From: Persephonella marina EX-H1
Lineage (GTDB): Bacteria > Aquificota > Aquificia > Aquificales > Hydrogenothermaceae
Direction of reading: 5' to 3'
NCBI RefSeq assembly: GCF_000021565.1
Contig: NC_012440.1
Location: forward strand, 1,132,210-1,196,209
Length of the DNA: 64,000 bases
The position numbers and the translations under genes are program-made. Below, in pieces: positions 55,691-64,000 of the stretch (its first letter is position 1; every line of letters starts with the position of its first letter). The notes beneath the pieces were generated by a model, which saw only the letters and a list, made by a program, of their open reading frames with translations, searched no databases and was not told the DNA's origin.

Positions 55691-57775
55691 ATGAAAAAAC
55701 TTCTCTACTCAGCTCTCGCAGTCCCTGTTATTTTCACAGTATCTGAAGCACAGGTCTTGAAGGTTAAAAAGATAACAGTAGCTGAAGAGGTAGTTGAGGC
55801 TGAAACAAAAGGTGAGACAAAGGAGGTTTTTGAGGAAGATATAAAAATAACAAGACAGATAGATATTGGAGAGATACTTTCCAACCTCTATCCGGAGATA
55901 AACCATATAAGAAAAGGTGGAACCGCCAATGATATAGTTATTAGAGGATTTGGAAAGGATAATATAAATGTTCTGATTGATGGAGCGAGGATTTACGGTG
56001 CATGTCCAAACAGAATGGATCCTCCTATCTTTCATATGTCAACACCACAGATAAAGGAAGTACAGATACTTGAAGGTCCTTTTGATGTTTCAAATCAGGG
56101 GTCGCTTGCAGGAACTGTAAATCTGGTATCAAAAGATCCAGAGTCTGGTTTAGGTGGATCCCTTGGTTTTACAGGAGGCTCCTTCTCCTATATGAGTGGT
56201 AATCTTCAGGTTTACGGTGGAAGCGATAAGATAAAAGCTCTTTTTGGTATTAGCAGGCAGTACTCAAAACCTTACAAATCTGGAGAAGGTAAGAGATTTA
56301 CTGAGTATCCAACAGGTAAATCAGCCTATAAAGACAGTGAAAAAAAACGTACAGCATTTGATATAACAAATGTGTGGGGTAAGCTCTCAATCTCACCAAA
56401 CCAGGAGAATGAGATAAAGATAGGATATGCGTACGATAACTTTGAGGATGTTCTGTATCCTTATCTTATGATGGATGCCGTTTATGACAGAACACACAGA
56501 GCCAATATTGAGTACATAAACAGATCTCTAGGGATAAAGGTCTCTACATACTGGAATAAAGTAAAACACGATATGCAGGATAAATGGAGAGTTAGCTCTA
56601 TAGAGTGGACTGATGGGACAAAATCTACACGTGGTTATATGATGAAAACCCTTGCTAAAACAAAGACTTACGGATTTAAAATAGAGAAGGAGTACAGACT
56701 TAAAACCGTCAGGATTAAAACAGGTATAGATGGATATCTTAGAAACTGGAAAGCTGATAATGAGCTTATGGCTCTTGATAACAGTGGTATGATACCTGAC
56801 GTGGATATAAAAAATATAGGTATATATCTAAAAGGTGATAAAAAGATAAATAAATGGGTTGTTTCGGCCGGACTCAGATATGATAAAACAAAGTCTGAAG
56901 CTAACAAAAACAGTTTAGGATCAGCAAACAGAGGTATATACGATCAGTACTACACAAGTTACGATCTTTCAAAGACTGACAGTTATATTTCTGGAAATGT
57001 GATAGCAAGATACAAACTGGATAAAAGATCAAGCGTTTATCTTGGTTTTGGACATACTGTAAGAGTTCCTGATCCTGCAGAGAGATATATAGCTCTCAAA
57101 AAACCTGATCCATCAGCGATGACACCAGATGACGTTCCGGACTGGGTTGGTAACCCTAATCTTAAGCCTGTTAAGAATAATGAGATAGATGCAGGATTTG
57201 AGTTTTACAAAGGCACAATTGGATTAAAAGGAAATATATTTTACAGCAAGCTCAAGGATTACATATATTTAGACAGAATAAAGGATAACACAGGAACACT
57301 TAACGCCGTATCTTACCAGAATATAGATGCACACATATACGGTGGTGATTTTTCACTGCTTGGAATACTTACAGAAACTGTATCTTTAGAAGTAGGAGTT
57401 GCCTACCAGAAAGGAAAAAAGGATAAGGGTAATTACACGGATAGTAACTTAGCTGAGATACCGCCTTTGAAATCAAGGGTTGCAGTAAAGTATGATAATG
57501 GGGCTTTTTACGGTCTTGTTGAGACTATATACTCTGCAAAACAGGAGTATGTAGATTCAGATCTTGGAGAGAAGACAACAAAATCATATTTTGTGGTTAA
57601 TCTGAAAGGTGGATTTAATCTTGGTGAGAGAATATTTGTAGGTGGTGGGATTGACAACCTTTTTGATAAAAATTACTACACACACCTTTCATACCTGAGA
57701 AATCCTTTTATGGCTGGAACAAAGATACCTGAACCTGGAAGATTCTATTACGTGAACTTTAACTGGGTGTTTTAG
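55691..57775 (+). CDS. TonB-dependent copper receptor (NosA/OprC-like)
   Basis: 694 residues. Signal peptide, plug domain with DIVIRGFGKDNINVLIDGARIYG and a 22-strand barrel ending in aromatic F (FNWVF). The plug holds ACPNRMDPP followed by FHMS; this CxxxM plus MDPP pattern is the copper-binding signature of NosA and OprC. Brings copper across the outer membrane for NosZ. ATG 55691 after GGAGATGGAGGTG. Preceded by FNR/DNR boxes. Confidence 0.9.
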   Translation: MKKLLYSALAVPVIFTVSEAQVLKVKKITVAEEVVEAETKGETKEVFEEDIKITRQIDIGEILSNLYPEINHIRKGGTANDIVIRGFGKDNINVLIDGARIYGACPNRMDPPIFHMSTPQIKEVQILEGPFDVSNQGSLAGTVNLVSKDPESGLGGSLGFTGGSFSYMSGNLQVYGGSDKIKALFGISRQYSKPYKSGEGKRFTEYPTGKSAYKDSEKKRTAFDITNVWGKLSISPNQENEIKIGYAYDNFEDVLYPYLMMDAVYDRTHRANIEYINRSLGIKVSTYWNKVKHDMQDKWRVSSIEWTDGTKSTRGYMMKTLAKTKTYGFKIEKEYRLKTVRIKTGIDGYLRNWKADNELMALDNSGMIPDVDIKNIGIYLKGDKKINKWVVSAGLRYDKTKSEANKNSLGSANRGIYDQYYTSYDLSKTDSYISGNVIARYKLDKRSSVYLGFGHTVRVPDPAERYIALKKPDPSAMTPDDVPDWVGNPNLKPVKNNEIDAGFEFYKGTIGLKGNIFYSKLKDYIYLDRIKDNTGTLNAVSYQNIDAHIYGGDFSLLGILTETVSLEVGVAYQKGKKDKGNYTDSNLAEIPPLKSRVAVKYDNGAFYGLVETIYSAKQEYVDSDLGEKTTKSYFVVNLKGGFNLGERIFVGGGIDNLFDKNYYTHLSYLRNPFMAGTKIPEPGRFYYVNFNWVF

Positions 57776-57807
57776 ATAAATTCTTGCAACTTTTGGAGTG
57801 TTATTCT

Positions 57808-57832
57808 GACCTGCCTCAAGGCAGGTCTTTTA
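57808..57832 (+). terminator. Rho-independent terminator of the copper receptor gene
   Basis: Perfect 8-bp stem GACCTGCC (57808-57815) with GGCAGGTC (57820-57827), TCAA loop, then a T-rich tail (57828-57832). Confidence 0.93.
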
Positions 57833-57834
57833 TT

Positions 57835-58914
57835 TTATGCCAGCTGTTTTTCTTTTCTAACAGGAATTAAACATACATTTTCTGAGCTGTAAATCTCAAC
57901 TCTGTTTTTACCCTTTTTCTTGGCTGAGTATAGAGCTATGTCAGCCTTCTTTATAAAATCTGTTATACTTTCATCAGGAAAATATTCAGCCACACCAACA
58001 CTTATGGTTATCTCTGGAATACCCTCCACTTTTATATCTTTAACGAGCTTTCTTATTTTTTCAGCAATATTTCTTGCCCCTTCGTCGTTAATACCGGGAC
58101 AGATTATCATAAACTCCTCTCCACCGAATCTTCCAAGTGTATCAGTTTTTCTGATATGGTTTTTTATCGTATCAATGGTTATCTTTAAAACCTGATCTCC
58201 TATATTATGGCCGTAGGTATCATTTATACTTTTAAAGTTGTCTATATCAAACATTATTAAAGATAAATGATTCCCATATCTCTTTGATCTCTCAATCTCC
58301 TCTTCTAACTTTTTAAAAAGCTGGTATCTGTTAAAAGCTCCTGTAAGTGGATCTGTTGTGGCAAGTTTTTTGATCTTTTCGTAGGAGGAAAGGAGAGCTG
58401 ACTCAAAAACGTAAGCAAGAACCATTATAACCACGTACGCAGATAAGGCCTGCCTTATCTCATCAGGACTGTATGGGATTGGAACTATATTGAGTTTGTT
58501 CAGTACAGCCAGTATAACTATCACAACTATCAAAGTTATATTCCAGAAGAGACCTACTCTGTTCCCTTTCAGGAAAAATGACAGTAAAGGGTATGTGTAT
58601 ATCCAGTAGATAGCTGTATTGGCAATTCCACCATGTATTATTATTCCAGTGAGAAGTATTATCATCCCGATAAGAATAAAGTTTTCGGCAACCCTTATAA
58701 GTTTTCCATCGGATACTTTAAGTAGTATTAAATTAAGAACTGCACCTGTTGCCACTATAAACTCAAAGAGAGCTATTGAGTACTCTTTACCTATAAAATG
58801 TATGAAAGAAAATGTATATAGTGCTATCGTTCCTAATATTGTAAATGAGTAGATAAGTCTGATCTTATCAATATCAGTTTCTTCTATCAGGTTCTTACCG
58901 TTTGTGTTAATCAC
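57835..58914 (-). CDS. Membrane diguanylate cyclase
   Basis: 359 residues. About six membrane segments (20-180) and a C-terminal GGDEF domain: DPLTGAFNRYQLF, then GRFGGEEFMII. The GGEEF form is active, and an RxxD (RKTD) product-inhibition site lies at the right distance ahead. The sensor is the membrane domain alone. GTG start at 58914 after CCAGGTG. Its stop is just past the receptor terminator; divergent from lpxK. Confidence 0.92.
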   Translation of the reverse strand: MINTNGKNLIEETDIDKIRLIYSFTILGTIALYTFSFIHFIGKEYSIALFEFIVATGAVLNLILLKVSDGKLIRVAENFILIGMIILLTGIIIHGGIANTAIYWIYTYPLLSFFLKGNRVGLFWNITLIVVIVILAVLNKLNIVPIPYSPDEIRQALSAYVVIMVLAYVFESALLSSYEKIKKLATTDPLTGAFNRYQLFKKLEEEIERSKRYGNHLSLIMFDIDNFKSINDTYGHNIGDQVLKITIDTIKNHIRKTDTLGRFGGEEFMIICPGINDEGARNIAEKIRKLVKDIKVEGIPEITISVGVAEYFPDESITDFIKKADIALYSAKKKGKNRVEIYSSENVCLIPVRKEKQLA

Positions 58915-59050
58915 TTTTTCACCTGGAAAAGGAGATTGTTCTCAACCAAACACCTGTCATATTTTTTCTTATTATCAATTACATACAATTACTAAATATT
59001 GTAAAGGTAAAAGTACCTATTTTCAAAAAAGATGCTGTATAATTTCCTTT

Positions 59051-60028
59051 ATGCTTTTGAGAATTCTGTCGTATGTTTACGGAGCCGGTGCTTACCTCAG
59101 GAGAGAACTGTATGAAAAGGGAGTTTTAAAAACAAAAAAACTTCCCCGTCCTGTTATCTCTATCGGAAATCTGTCTGTTGGTGGAACGGGAAAGACTCCT
59201 CTTACAATATACACAGCCAGAAAGCTTATCGAAAAGGGGTTTAATGTCTGTGTTCTTTCAAGGGGCTACAAAAGAGAGTCAAAGGGAACAGTAGTTGTAT
59301 CGGATGGTAATAATATCTTTGTAAACTGGAGGGAGTCTGGGGATGAGGCATTCCTGATAGCCAGAAACGGTATTCCTGTTGTTGTCTCATCATCAAGGTA
59401 TGAAGCCGGTATGAAGGCTTTAAACTCAATGGATGTTGATGTATTTTTGCTTGATGATGGGTTTCAACATTTTCAGCTCCACAGGGATATAGACATCATC
59501 ACTGTGGATGCTACAAAACCTTTCTGGGAGGACAGGCTACTACCTGAGGGAAGACTGAGAGAGCCACCGGAGTTCTACAGATATGCAGATATTATAGTTG
59601 TGAGCAAGATCTTCTCTATTGATGAGATAAAGAAGAAAAAAATCATTGAAAAACTTGACAGTTTTGGAAAGCCATATTTTTTATCAACTGAAAAGATGAA
59701 CTCTCTCACAGACGGTAAGAGAATATACAGTCTTGAGTTTCTAAAAGGTAAAAAAGTTGGTATTTTTTCAGGACTTGGCAACAACAGGCAGTTTTTTGAT
59801 GCTATAAAGGATCTGTCTGAAAGGTACAGCTTTGAGATTGTAGAGTTTATATCCTTTCCTGACCATTACGATTACACTGATCTGAGACTTGATAAAAAGG
59901 CTGATATATGGCTTACAACTGAGAAGGATCTTATAAAGATAGAAAAAAACGAGAGTATATTTGCTTTAAAGTACAGTATTGATCTGAGACCGGACTATAT
60001 GGATATGATAATCGGTAGATTGAAGTAA
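59051..60028 (+). CDS. lpxK: Tetraacyldisaccharide 4'-kinase
   Basis: Phosphorylates the lipid A precursor at the inner membrane. 325 residues from ATG 59051, where the protein takes its usual start (LLRILSYVYGAGAYLRR). P-loop VGGTGKTPLT at about 40-49, LSRGYKR, DEAFLIAR and DDGFQH are diagnostic. There is no ribosome site (TTTCCTTT ahead) and a perfect TATAAT ends 7 bases before the ATG, so the mRNA may be leaderless. Confidence 0.94.
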   Translation: MLLRILSYVYGAGAYLRRELYEKGVLKTKKLPRPVISIGNLSVGGTGKTPLTIYTARKLIEKGFNVCVLSRGYKRESKGTVVVSDGNNIFVNWRESGDEAFLIARNGIPVVVSSSRYEAGMKALNSMDVDVFLLDDGFQHFQLHRDIDIITVDATKPFWEDRLLPEGRLREPPEFYRYADIIVVSKIFSIDEIKKKKIIEKLDSFGKPYFLSTEKMNSLTDGKRIYSLEFLKGKKVGIFSGLGNNRQFFDAIKDLSERYSFEIVEFISFPDHYDYTDLRLDKKADIWLTTEKDLIKIEKNESIFALKYSIDLRPDYMDMIIGRLK

Positions 60029-60079
60029 AATATTTATCTGCCGAAATATTTTTTAAATACAACATCTGGAGTTGTTGAG

Positions 60080-60703
60080 ATGGAATACAGGGAGAAACAC
60101 CCATTTGATATAGTTCTGAAACTTATGATTAATGGTGAGATAGATCCCTGGAATGTTGATATTGTAGAACTTGCAGATAAGTACCTTAATGAGATTAAGA
60201 ATATGCATATACCTGATCTCAGACTTGCGTCAAAGGCTTTAGCTGCTGCAGCCCTTCTGTTAAAGATGAAAGCTGATGCCCTTGATATTGGAGATGAACA
60301 GGATGAAGGGGAGAAGATAAGCAGAAAAAGGGTGTTTGGTATTAAGAGATTTTACACAATTGATGAGATAGCCCATGTTCTTAAGAAGTATATTGCCCCT
60401 GTGATTGAGTTTAAACCTAAAAGAAAGTATGTAAGAAGAAAGCCTTACACAAGGAAACCGAAAACGATTGATATACCTCTTTTCCACGCGACACTTGAAG
60501 AAACTATTGAGATGCTGGAAAAGGAGTTTCAGAATCTTGAAGGTGTTATAACGCTTTCCCAGCTTGATCATCCAAACAAAGCCCAGGCTTTCGTTGCGCT
60601 TCTTTTCCTTAACTATGAGGAGGTTATAAATATCTACCAGGATGAACATTTTGGTGAGATATACATAGAGAAAAATCAGCAGAAGATCAAGAAGATCGCA
60701 TGA
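60080..60703 (+). CDS. scpA: Segregation and condensation protein A
   Basis: Kleisin subunit that bridges SMC heads in chromosome condensation. 207 residues. FDIVLKLMINGEIDPWNVDIVELADKYL (in pieces) and RLASKALAAAALLLKMKADAL are the family hallmarks of the N-terminal SMC-binding helices; a basic linker (KRKYVRRKPYTRKPK) and a C-terminal winged helix follow. ATG 60080 after GGAGTTG. scpB is not in the window. Confidence 0.9.
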   Translation: MEYREKHPFDIVLKLMINGEIDPWNVDIVELADKYLNEIKNMHIPDLRLASKALAAAALLLKMKADALDIGDEQDEGEKISRKRVFGIKRFYTIDEIAHVLKKYIAPVIEFKPKRKYVRRKPYTRKPKTIDIPLFHATLEETIEMLEKEFQNLEGVITLSQLDHPNKAQAFVALLFLNYEEVINIYQDEHFGEIYIEKNQQKIKKIA

Positions 60704-62464
60704 TCATTTTATAGGTGAACTTCCTGTTAGAACCTTTCCAATATCAAAATCTGAGATTATACCTATAAGTTTCTTATTTTCCAATGAATCAACAACGGGA
60801 GCTATACCTATATTGTTCTCAATAAATATACTGAGTGTGTTAAAAAGTGAAAGATCAGGAGTAACACATATAGGATTTGGATTCATAATATCTTTAACCT
60901 TCAGCTGTCTCATATCCTGATTGCAGGCTTTAATAAGATCAGAGTCTGATATGACACCTATAACCACATCATTTTCAACAACAGGTAAAAGTGATATTCC
61001 GTAATTCTGGAGTATAAGTCCAACCTCAACAACAGGTGTTTCCTTGTTCACGGTAATAACTGTTGATGTCATAACATCCTCAACTCTGTACTGCTGGAGT
61101 ATTAGGAACTTAAACTCATCCTGATGAACAGGAGAGTTGATCTTATAATCAACCTGACTCTTGAATATACTCTTCTCTCCTGATAGGAAATGGGATATAG
61201 CAACAGCTATTATCGCAGGTACTAAAAGCTGGTACCCACCTGTTATCTCAGCCACAAGAATAAGTGTTGATAATGGAGCCTTTGCAGCTGCAGCAAATGT
61301 TGATACCATCCCAACAACAGTTAGGGCCGTTATATTAAAAGAAGAACTCTCCTGAAAACCTATGGCTGATAGAAGATAGTAAACGGAAGCTCCTGTCAGT
61401 CCCCCAATCACAAGTGAAGGACCAAAAACACCACCTGATCCACCAGACCCGAGTGTAAATGAAAATGCAAGTATCACAACAAATATACTCACAACAATAA
61501 GTAAAGGTGAGAGGTAAACAAGATTCCCTGACATTATCATCTGGAGCCAGCCGTATCCAGTTCCGATAGCGACAGGTGTAAACATACCCATAAGACCAAC
61601 AAAAAAGCCACCAACAGCAGGCTTGAATACGGGGTGTATCCCTAATGAGTTGAAGATCTCCCTGGATTTATCAAGTGAAAATATCATCAGTCTTGCGATC
61701 ATCGCTGTTGATATTCCAAGGAATATATACGCAGCAGCATCATTTACAGAAAGGCCGTTAAACTGTGGAAGTTCTATATGGAATAGAGGTGAGAAGCCTA
61801 AAAATGATCCAACAACAATAAAGGCTATAAAAGAGGCTATAAAGCTTGGTATAAGTGTCTCCGTCTCAAAATCTTTCTTATAGAAAACCTCAGAACTTAT
61901 TATAGCTCCTGCGAATGGAGCTTTGAATACACCGGCTATACCAGCACCCATCCCAACAGCGAGTGCTATATCCTTCTCCCTGTCAGAAAGCTTAAATATC
62001 CTTCCCAGGAATGATCCTATACCTGCTCCTATAAGTGCTATAGGTCCTTCCTTTCCTGACACACCTCCACTTCCTATTGTCACTGCAGCTGTTATAAGTT
62101 TCATAATTGATGTTTTAAGTCCAAGATACTTTCTGTGGTGGAATGCCCTTATAGCCGCATCTGTACCTACACCTGCCGATTCAGGTGAAAAGAGATATAC
62201 CAGAATCCCTACAATGAGACCTCCAAGAGCTGTAGATATAGGGAGAAGGTATGCCCTTTCCATCTCAAAACTGAAAAAATGGGAACCACCTTCGCCAAAA
62301 GGAGATGGAGGCTGGTATGATACTATCCCGCCAAGAAAGAAATCAGAGGATATCTTTATAGCTTTTAAGAATATTATGGCAAAAAGACCTGCAAACAGAC
62401 CAATAAGAACGGGGAGGAGAAAACTTTGGTAGTTAAATCTGTAGCCGAATAAGTTTTTCAGCAA
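60704..62464 (-). CDS. ClC-family chloride channel/transporter with CBS pair
   Basis: 586 residues. ClC core with GSGGVSGKEGPIALIGAG (the gating Glu of GKEGP present) and GSGGSGGVFGPSLVIGG; the Glu suggests either a proton-coupled exchanger or gated channel. Two CBS domains fill about 455-580 (VEDVMTSTVITV, VKDIMNPNPICV), which usually sense adenine nucleotides. TTG start at 62464 with no clear ribosome site. The stop abuts scpA. Confidence 0.92.
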   Translation of the reverse strand: MLKNLFGYRFNYQSFLLPVLIGLFAGLFAIIFLKAIKISSDFFLGGIVSYQPPSPFGEGGSHFFSFEMERAYLLPISTALGGLIVGILVYLFSPESAGVGTDAAIRAFHHRKYLGLKTSIMKLITAAVTIGSGGVSGKEGPIALIGAGIGSFLGRIFKLSDREKDIALAVGMGAGIAGVFKAPFAGAIISSEVFYKKDFETETLIPSFIASFIAFIVVGSFLGFSPLFHIELPQFNGLSVNDAAAYIFLGISTAMIARLMIFSLDKSREIFNSLGIHPVFKPAVGGFFVGLMGMFTPVAIGTGYGWLQMIMSGNLVYLSPLLIVVSIFVVILAFSFTLGSGGSGGVFGPSLVIGGLTGASVYYLLSAIGFQESSSFNITALTVVGMVSTFAAAAKAPLSTLILVAEITGGYQLLVPAIIAVAISHFLSGEKSIFKSQVDYKINSPVHQDEFKFLILQQYRVEDVMTSTVITVNKETPVVEVGLILQNYGISLLPVVENDVVIGVISDSDLIKACNQDMRQLKVKDIMNPNPICVTPDLSLFNTLSIFIENNIGIAPVVDSLENKKLIGIISDFDIGKVLTGSSPIK

Positions 62465-62512
62465 TTTTTCACATTAAAAATTTTATTTGGTAATAAAATT
62501 ATAATCTAAATC

Positions 62513-63961
62513 TCATATATTTTTTATAAAAAGCATACTTATTACAGGAATTATCTCAAGTCTTCCAAAGATCATCTCAAACGATAAAGCTAACTTCTCA
62601 AAATCGTTAAAAGCGGAAAAGTTGGAAGCGGGACCAACATCCCCAAGACCTGGACCTAAACTTGTTATACATGCTATAGAGGCTGAAAATGATGTTACAA
62701 GATCATGACCGCTCAGCGTCAGTAGAAAACCGAAAAACACAGTTGTTGCAACATAAAGTGATAGGAAAGCCCAGAACATACTGATAGTTGATACATCAAG
62801 CGGTTTTCCTTTTATTGTTATTCTGTAAACAGCTTTTGGATGGGCTATCTTTTTAAGCTCTGCCTTTACAGTTTTGTAAACCAGTATAGCTCTGAATATC
62901 TTGATCCCACCACCAGTAGATCCTCCAACAGCTCCTATAAGGGAAAGTATCATCATTAAAGATAAAACAGAAGGATGCCAGTCTGAGTAATCTGTTGAGG
63001 AGAATCCTGTTGTAGTTGCTGTAGAAACTATCTGAAAGAGAGCATACCTGAAGCTCTCATACATATCCGGATAAAACCCCGAGAGATATAAAACAGCTGT
63101 GGCAAACATTACAGATCCACAGATAATAGCTAAAAACACTATAACTTCCTGATCGCTGAAGAACCTGATAACGGATCTTTTTTTATAAGCTACATAGTAT
63201 AGCTGGAGATTTATAGCACCCATTATCATAAATAGTGATATTATGATCTCAACAGCAAAGCTGTTAAAAGCTCCTACACTCTCATTTTCAGGTGCAAATC
63301 CGCCTGTTGCAACTGTTGAGAATGTGTATGTTATTGAGTTATACCAGCTCAGACCCGAGATTTTAAGGAGAATTATCTCAATAACCGTTAAGGTGATATA
63401 AACAAGGAATACGATCTTTGTTACCTCTTTAACGCGAGGTTCTATCTTTTCCTCAACTATCTTTGATGACTCAAACTTTACTATAGCTCTCCCTATAGGA
63501 AGTCTTGTTGAAAGGAAAGAGACCGCAAAAACAGCAAAACCAAGACCACCTATCCAGTTTGTTATACTTCTTAGAAGAAGTACACTTTCAGGGAGTTTCT
63601 CTATATCCTCAAGTATTGATGCACCTGTTGTTGTAAATCCGGATACAGACTCAAAGTAAGCGTCAATAGGATCATGTATATAACCGCTCAGTATATAACC
63701 TAAAGCTGTAAAAACGGGAAATATGAACCATATAGATACAGCTATAAAAAGGGCTTCCTTCTCAGAGAGTTTGTGTGATTTTATAGGAACTGATAGGGAG
63801 TATAGGAATAATGCGAGTAAAACAGGTATGAGAAAAGTAAGTATCTCCTCATCCTCAAGGTAAAGTGAGTATACAAGTGGCGGTATAAATGTTACCAGAG
63901 AGAGGATAAATAAAATGAATGTCTCAAATTTATAAATGATGCTGAATCTTAAATTACTCAT
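62513..63961 (-). CDS. trkH: TrkH/KtrB-type potassium transporter membrane subunit
   Basis: 482 residues, about ten membrane segments. The four selectivity-filter regions are visible: SVSGFTTTGAS, FSTVATGGFA, STATTTGFSS and TSLGPGLGDVG, with GGSTGGGIK between. Takes up K+ with gating by a TrkA/KtrA partner, whose gene ends 8 bases inside this one. Confidence 0.93.
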   Translation of the reverse strand: MSNLRFSIIYKFETFILFILSLVTFIPPLVYSLYLEDEEILTFLIPVLLALFLYSLSVPIKSHKLSEKEALFIAVSIWFIFPVFTALGYILSGYIHDPIDAYFESVSGFTTTGASILEDIEKLPESVLLLRSITNWIGGLGFAVFAVSFLSTRLPIGRAIVKFESSKIVEEKIEPRVKEVTKIVFLVYITLTVIEIILLKISGLSWYNSITYTFSTVATGGFAPENESVGAFNSFAVEIIISLFMIMGAINLQLYYVAYKKRSVIRFFSDQEVIVFLAIICGSVMFATAVLYLSGFYPDMYESFRYALFQIVSTATTTGFSSTDYSDWHPSVLSLMMILSLIGAVGGSTGGGIKIFRAILVYKTVKAELKKIAHPKAVYRITIKGKPLDVSTISMFWAFLSLYVATTVFFGFLLTLSGHDLVTSFSASIACITSLGPGLGDVGPASNFSAFNDFEKLALSFEMIFGRLEIIPVISMLFIKNI

Positions 63962-64000
63962 AATCCTCTTTCTCTAAGACTATAAGAGTATCCCCTTTAA
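63954..64000 (-). CDS. trkA: TrkA-type potassium regulator, C-terminal end only
   Basis: Only the last 15 codons are in the window: KGDTLIVLEKEDYE then TAA at 63956-63954. GDTLIVL is the usual end of the TrkA C-terminal (RCK_C) domain, and the gene overlaps trkH by 8 bases in the classic trkA-trkH order. The rest lies beyond the right edge. Confidence 0.7.
   Translation of the reverse strand, partial: KGDTLIVLEKEDYE

Noticed and set aside
58904-59050. In-frame 49-codon extension of lpxK
   Set aside because: Overlaps the divergent cyclase gene, is Cys-rich and unlike LpxK; the family start is at 59051.

Overview
The window (about 35-40% GC by eye) reads as chromosome of a thermophilic, chemolithotrophic, Gram-negative member of the Aquificota, most likely the Hydrogenothermaceae (Persephonella-like). 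The grounds are: AGA/AGG arginine codons and heavy use of ATA; a beta' subunit of about 1590 residues; a zinc-type S14; the TtuA/TtuB pair that makes 2-thioribothymidine in thermophile tRNA; LolA and LpxK (an LPS outer membrane); and a clade II (Sec-exported) nitrous oxide reductase cluster. The species assignment is inference; no 16S gene is present.

Bases 1-24560 are one long plus-strand run: the 3' part of rpoC, a terminator, a near-consensus sigma70 promoter, then fused str, S10, spc and alpha operons (rpsL-rpsG-fusA-tuf-rpsJ ... rplQ) ending with yggT. Two things stand out: tuf has synonymous codon use unlike all its neighbours with an abrupt return to local style in its last 16 codons, and the rpsQ-rplN gap holds a candidate internal promoter whose transcript would start with a strong hairpin.

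Bases 24530-46650 are short operons on both strands: ilvE with two unusual proteins (a degenerate M28-peptidase-like protein and a membrane sensor-like protein); bioF and a 2-hydroxyacid dehydrogenase; a PP2C phosphatase; a lipoprotein substrate-binding protein translationally coupled to a GGDEF-EAL protein; a cysteine-poor IscU-like protein; birA; trpD2; lepA; a run of envelope and redox genes (TlpA-like lipoprotein, S24-like protein, cupin, LolA, thioredoxin-TPR); ttuA-ttuB; and a three-gene set of ATP-grasp ligase, gamma-glutamyltransferase-like and N-formylglutamate-amidohydrolase-like proteins. Between birA and the IscU-like gene lies a 62-base GC-rich perfect three-way junction preceded by a promoter-like sequence. 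This is the best candidate here for an undescribed element.

Bases 46700-57830 form a denitrification module: small monoheme cytochrome, Crp/Fnr regulator, a second cytochrome, nosZ, nosB, nosL, nosD, nosF, nosY, a third cytochrome, then copper-delivery genes (PCuAC chaperone, SCO1) and a NosA/OprC-like copper TonB receptor. TTGAT-N4-ATCAA-type boxes lie at class II spacing upstream of three of these transcription units, so the regulator in the middle probably controls the whole set. Copper import (receptor), periplasmic copper handling (PCuAC, SCO1, NosL), cofactor assembly (NosDFY), electron supply (cytochromes) and catalysis (NosZ) are all together.

Bases 57835-64000 hold a membrane GGDEF cyclase, lpxK, scpA, a ClC channel with CBS domains, trkH and the last codons of trkA. 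I saw no tRNA, rRNA, insertion sequence, prophage or CRISPR array, and no gene-free stretch exceeds about 210 bases.
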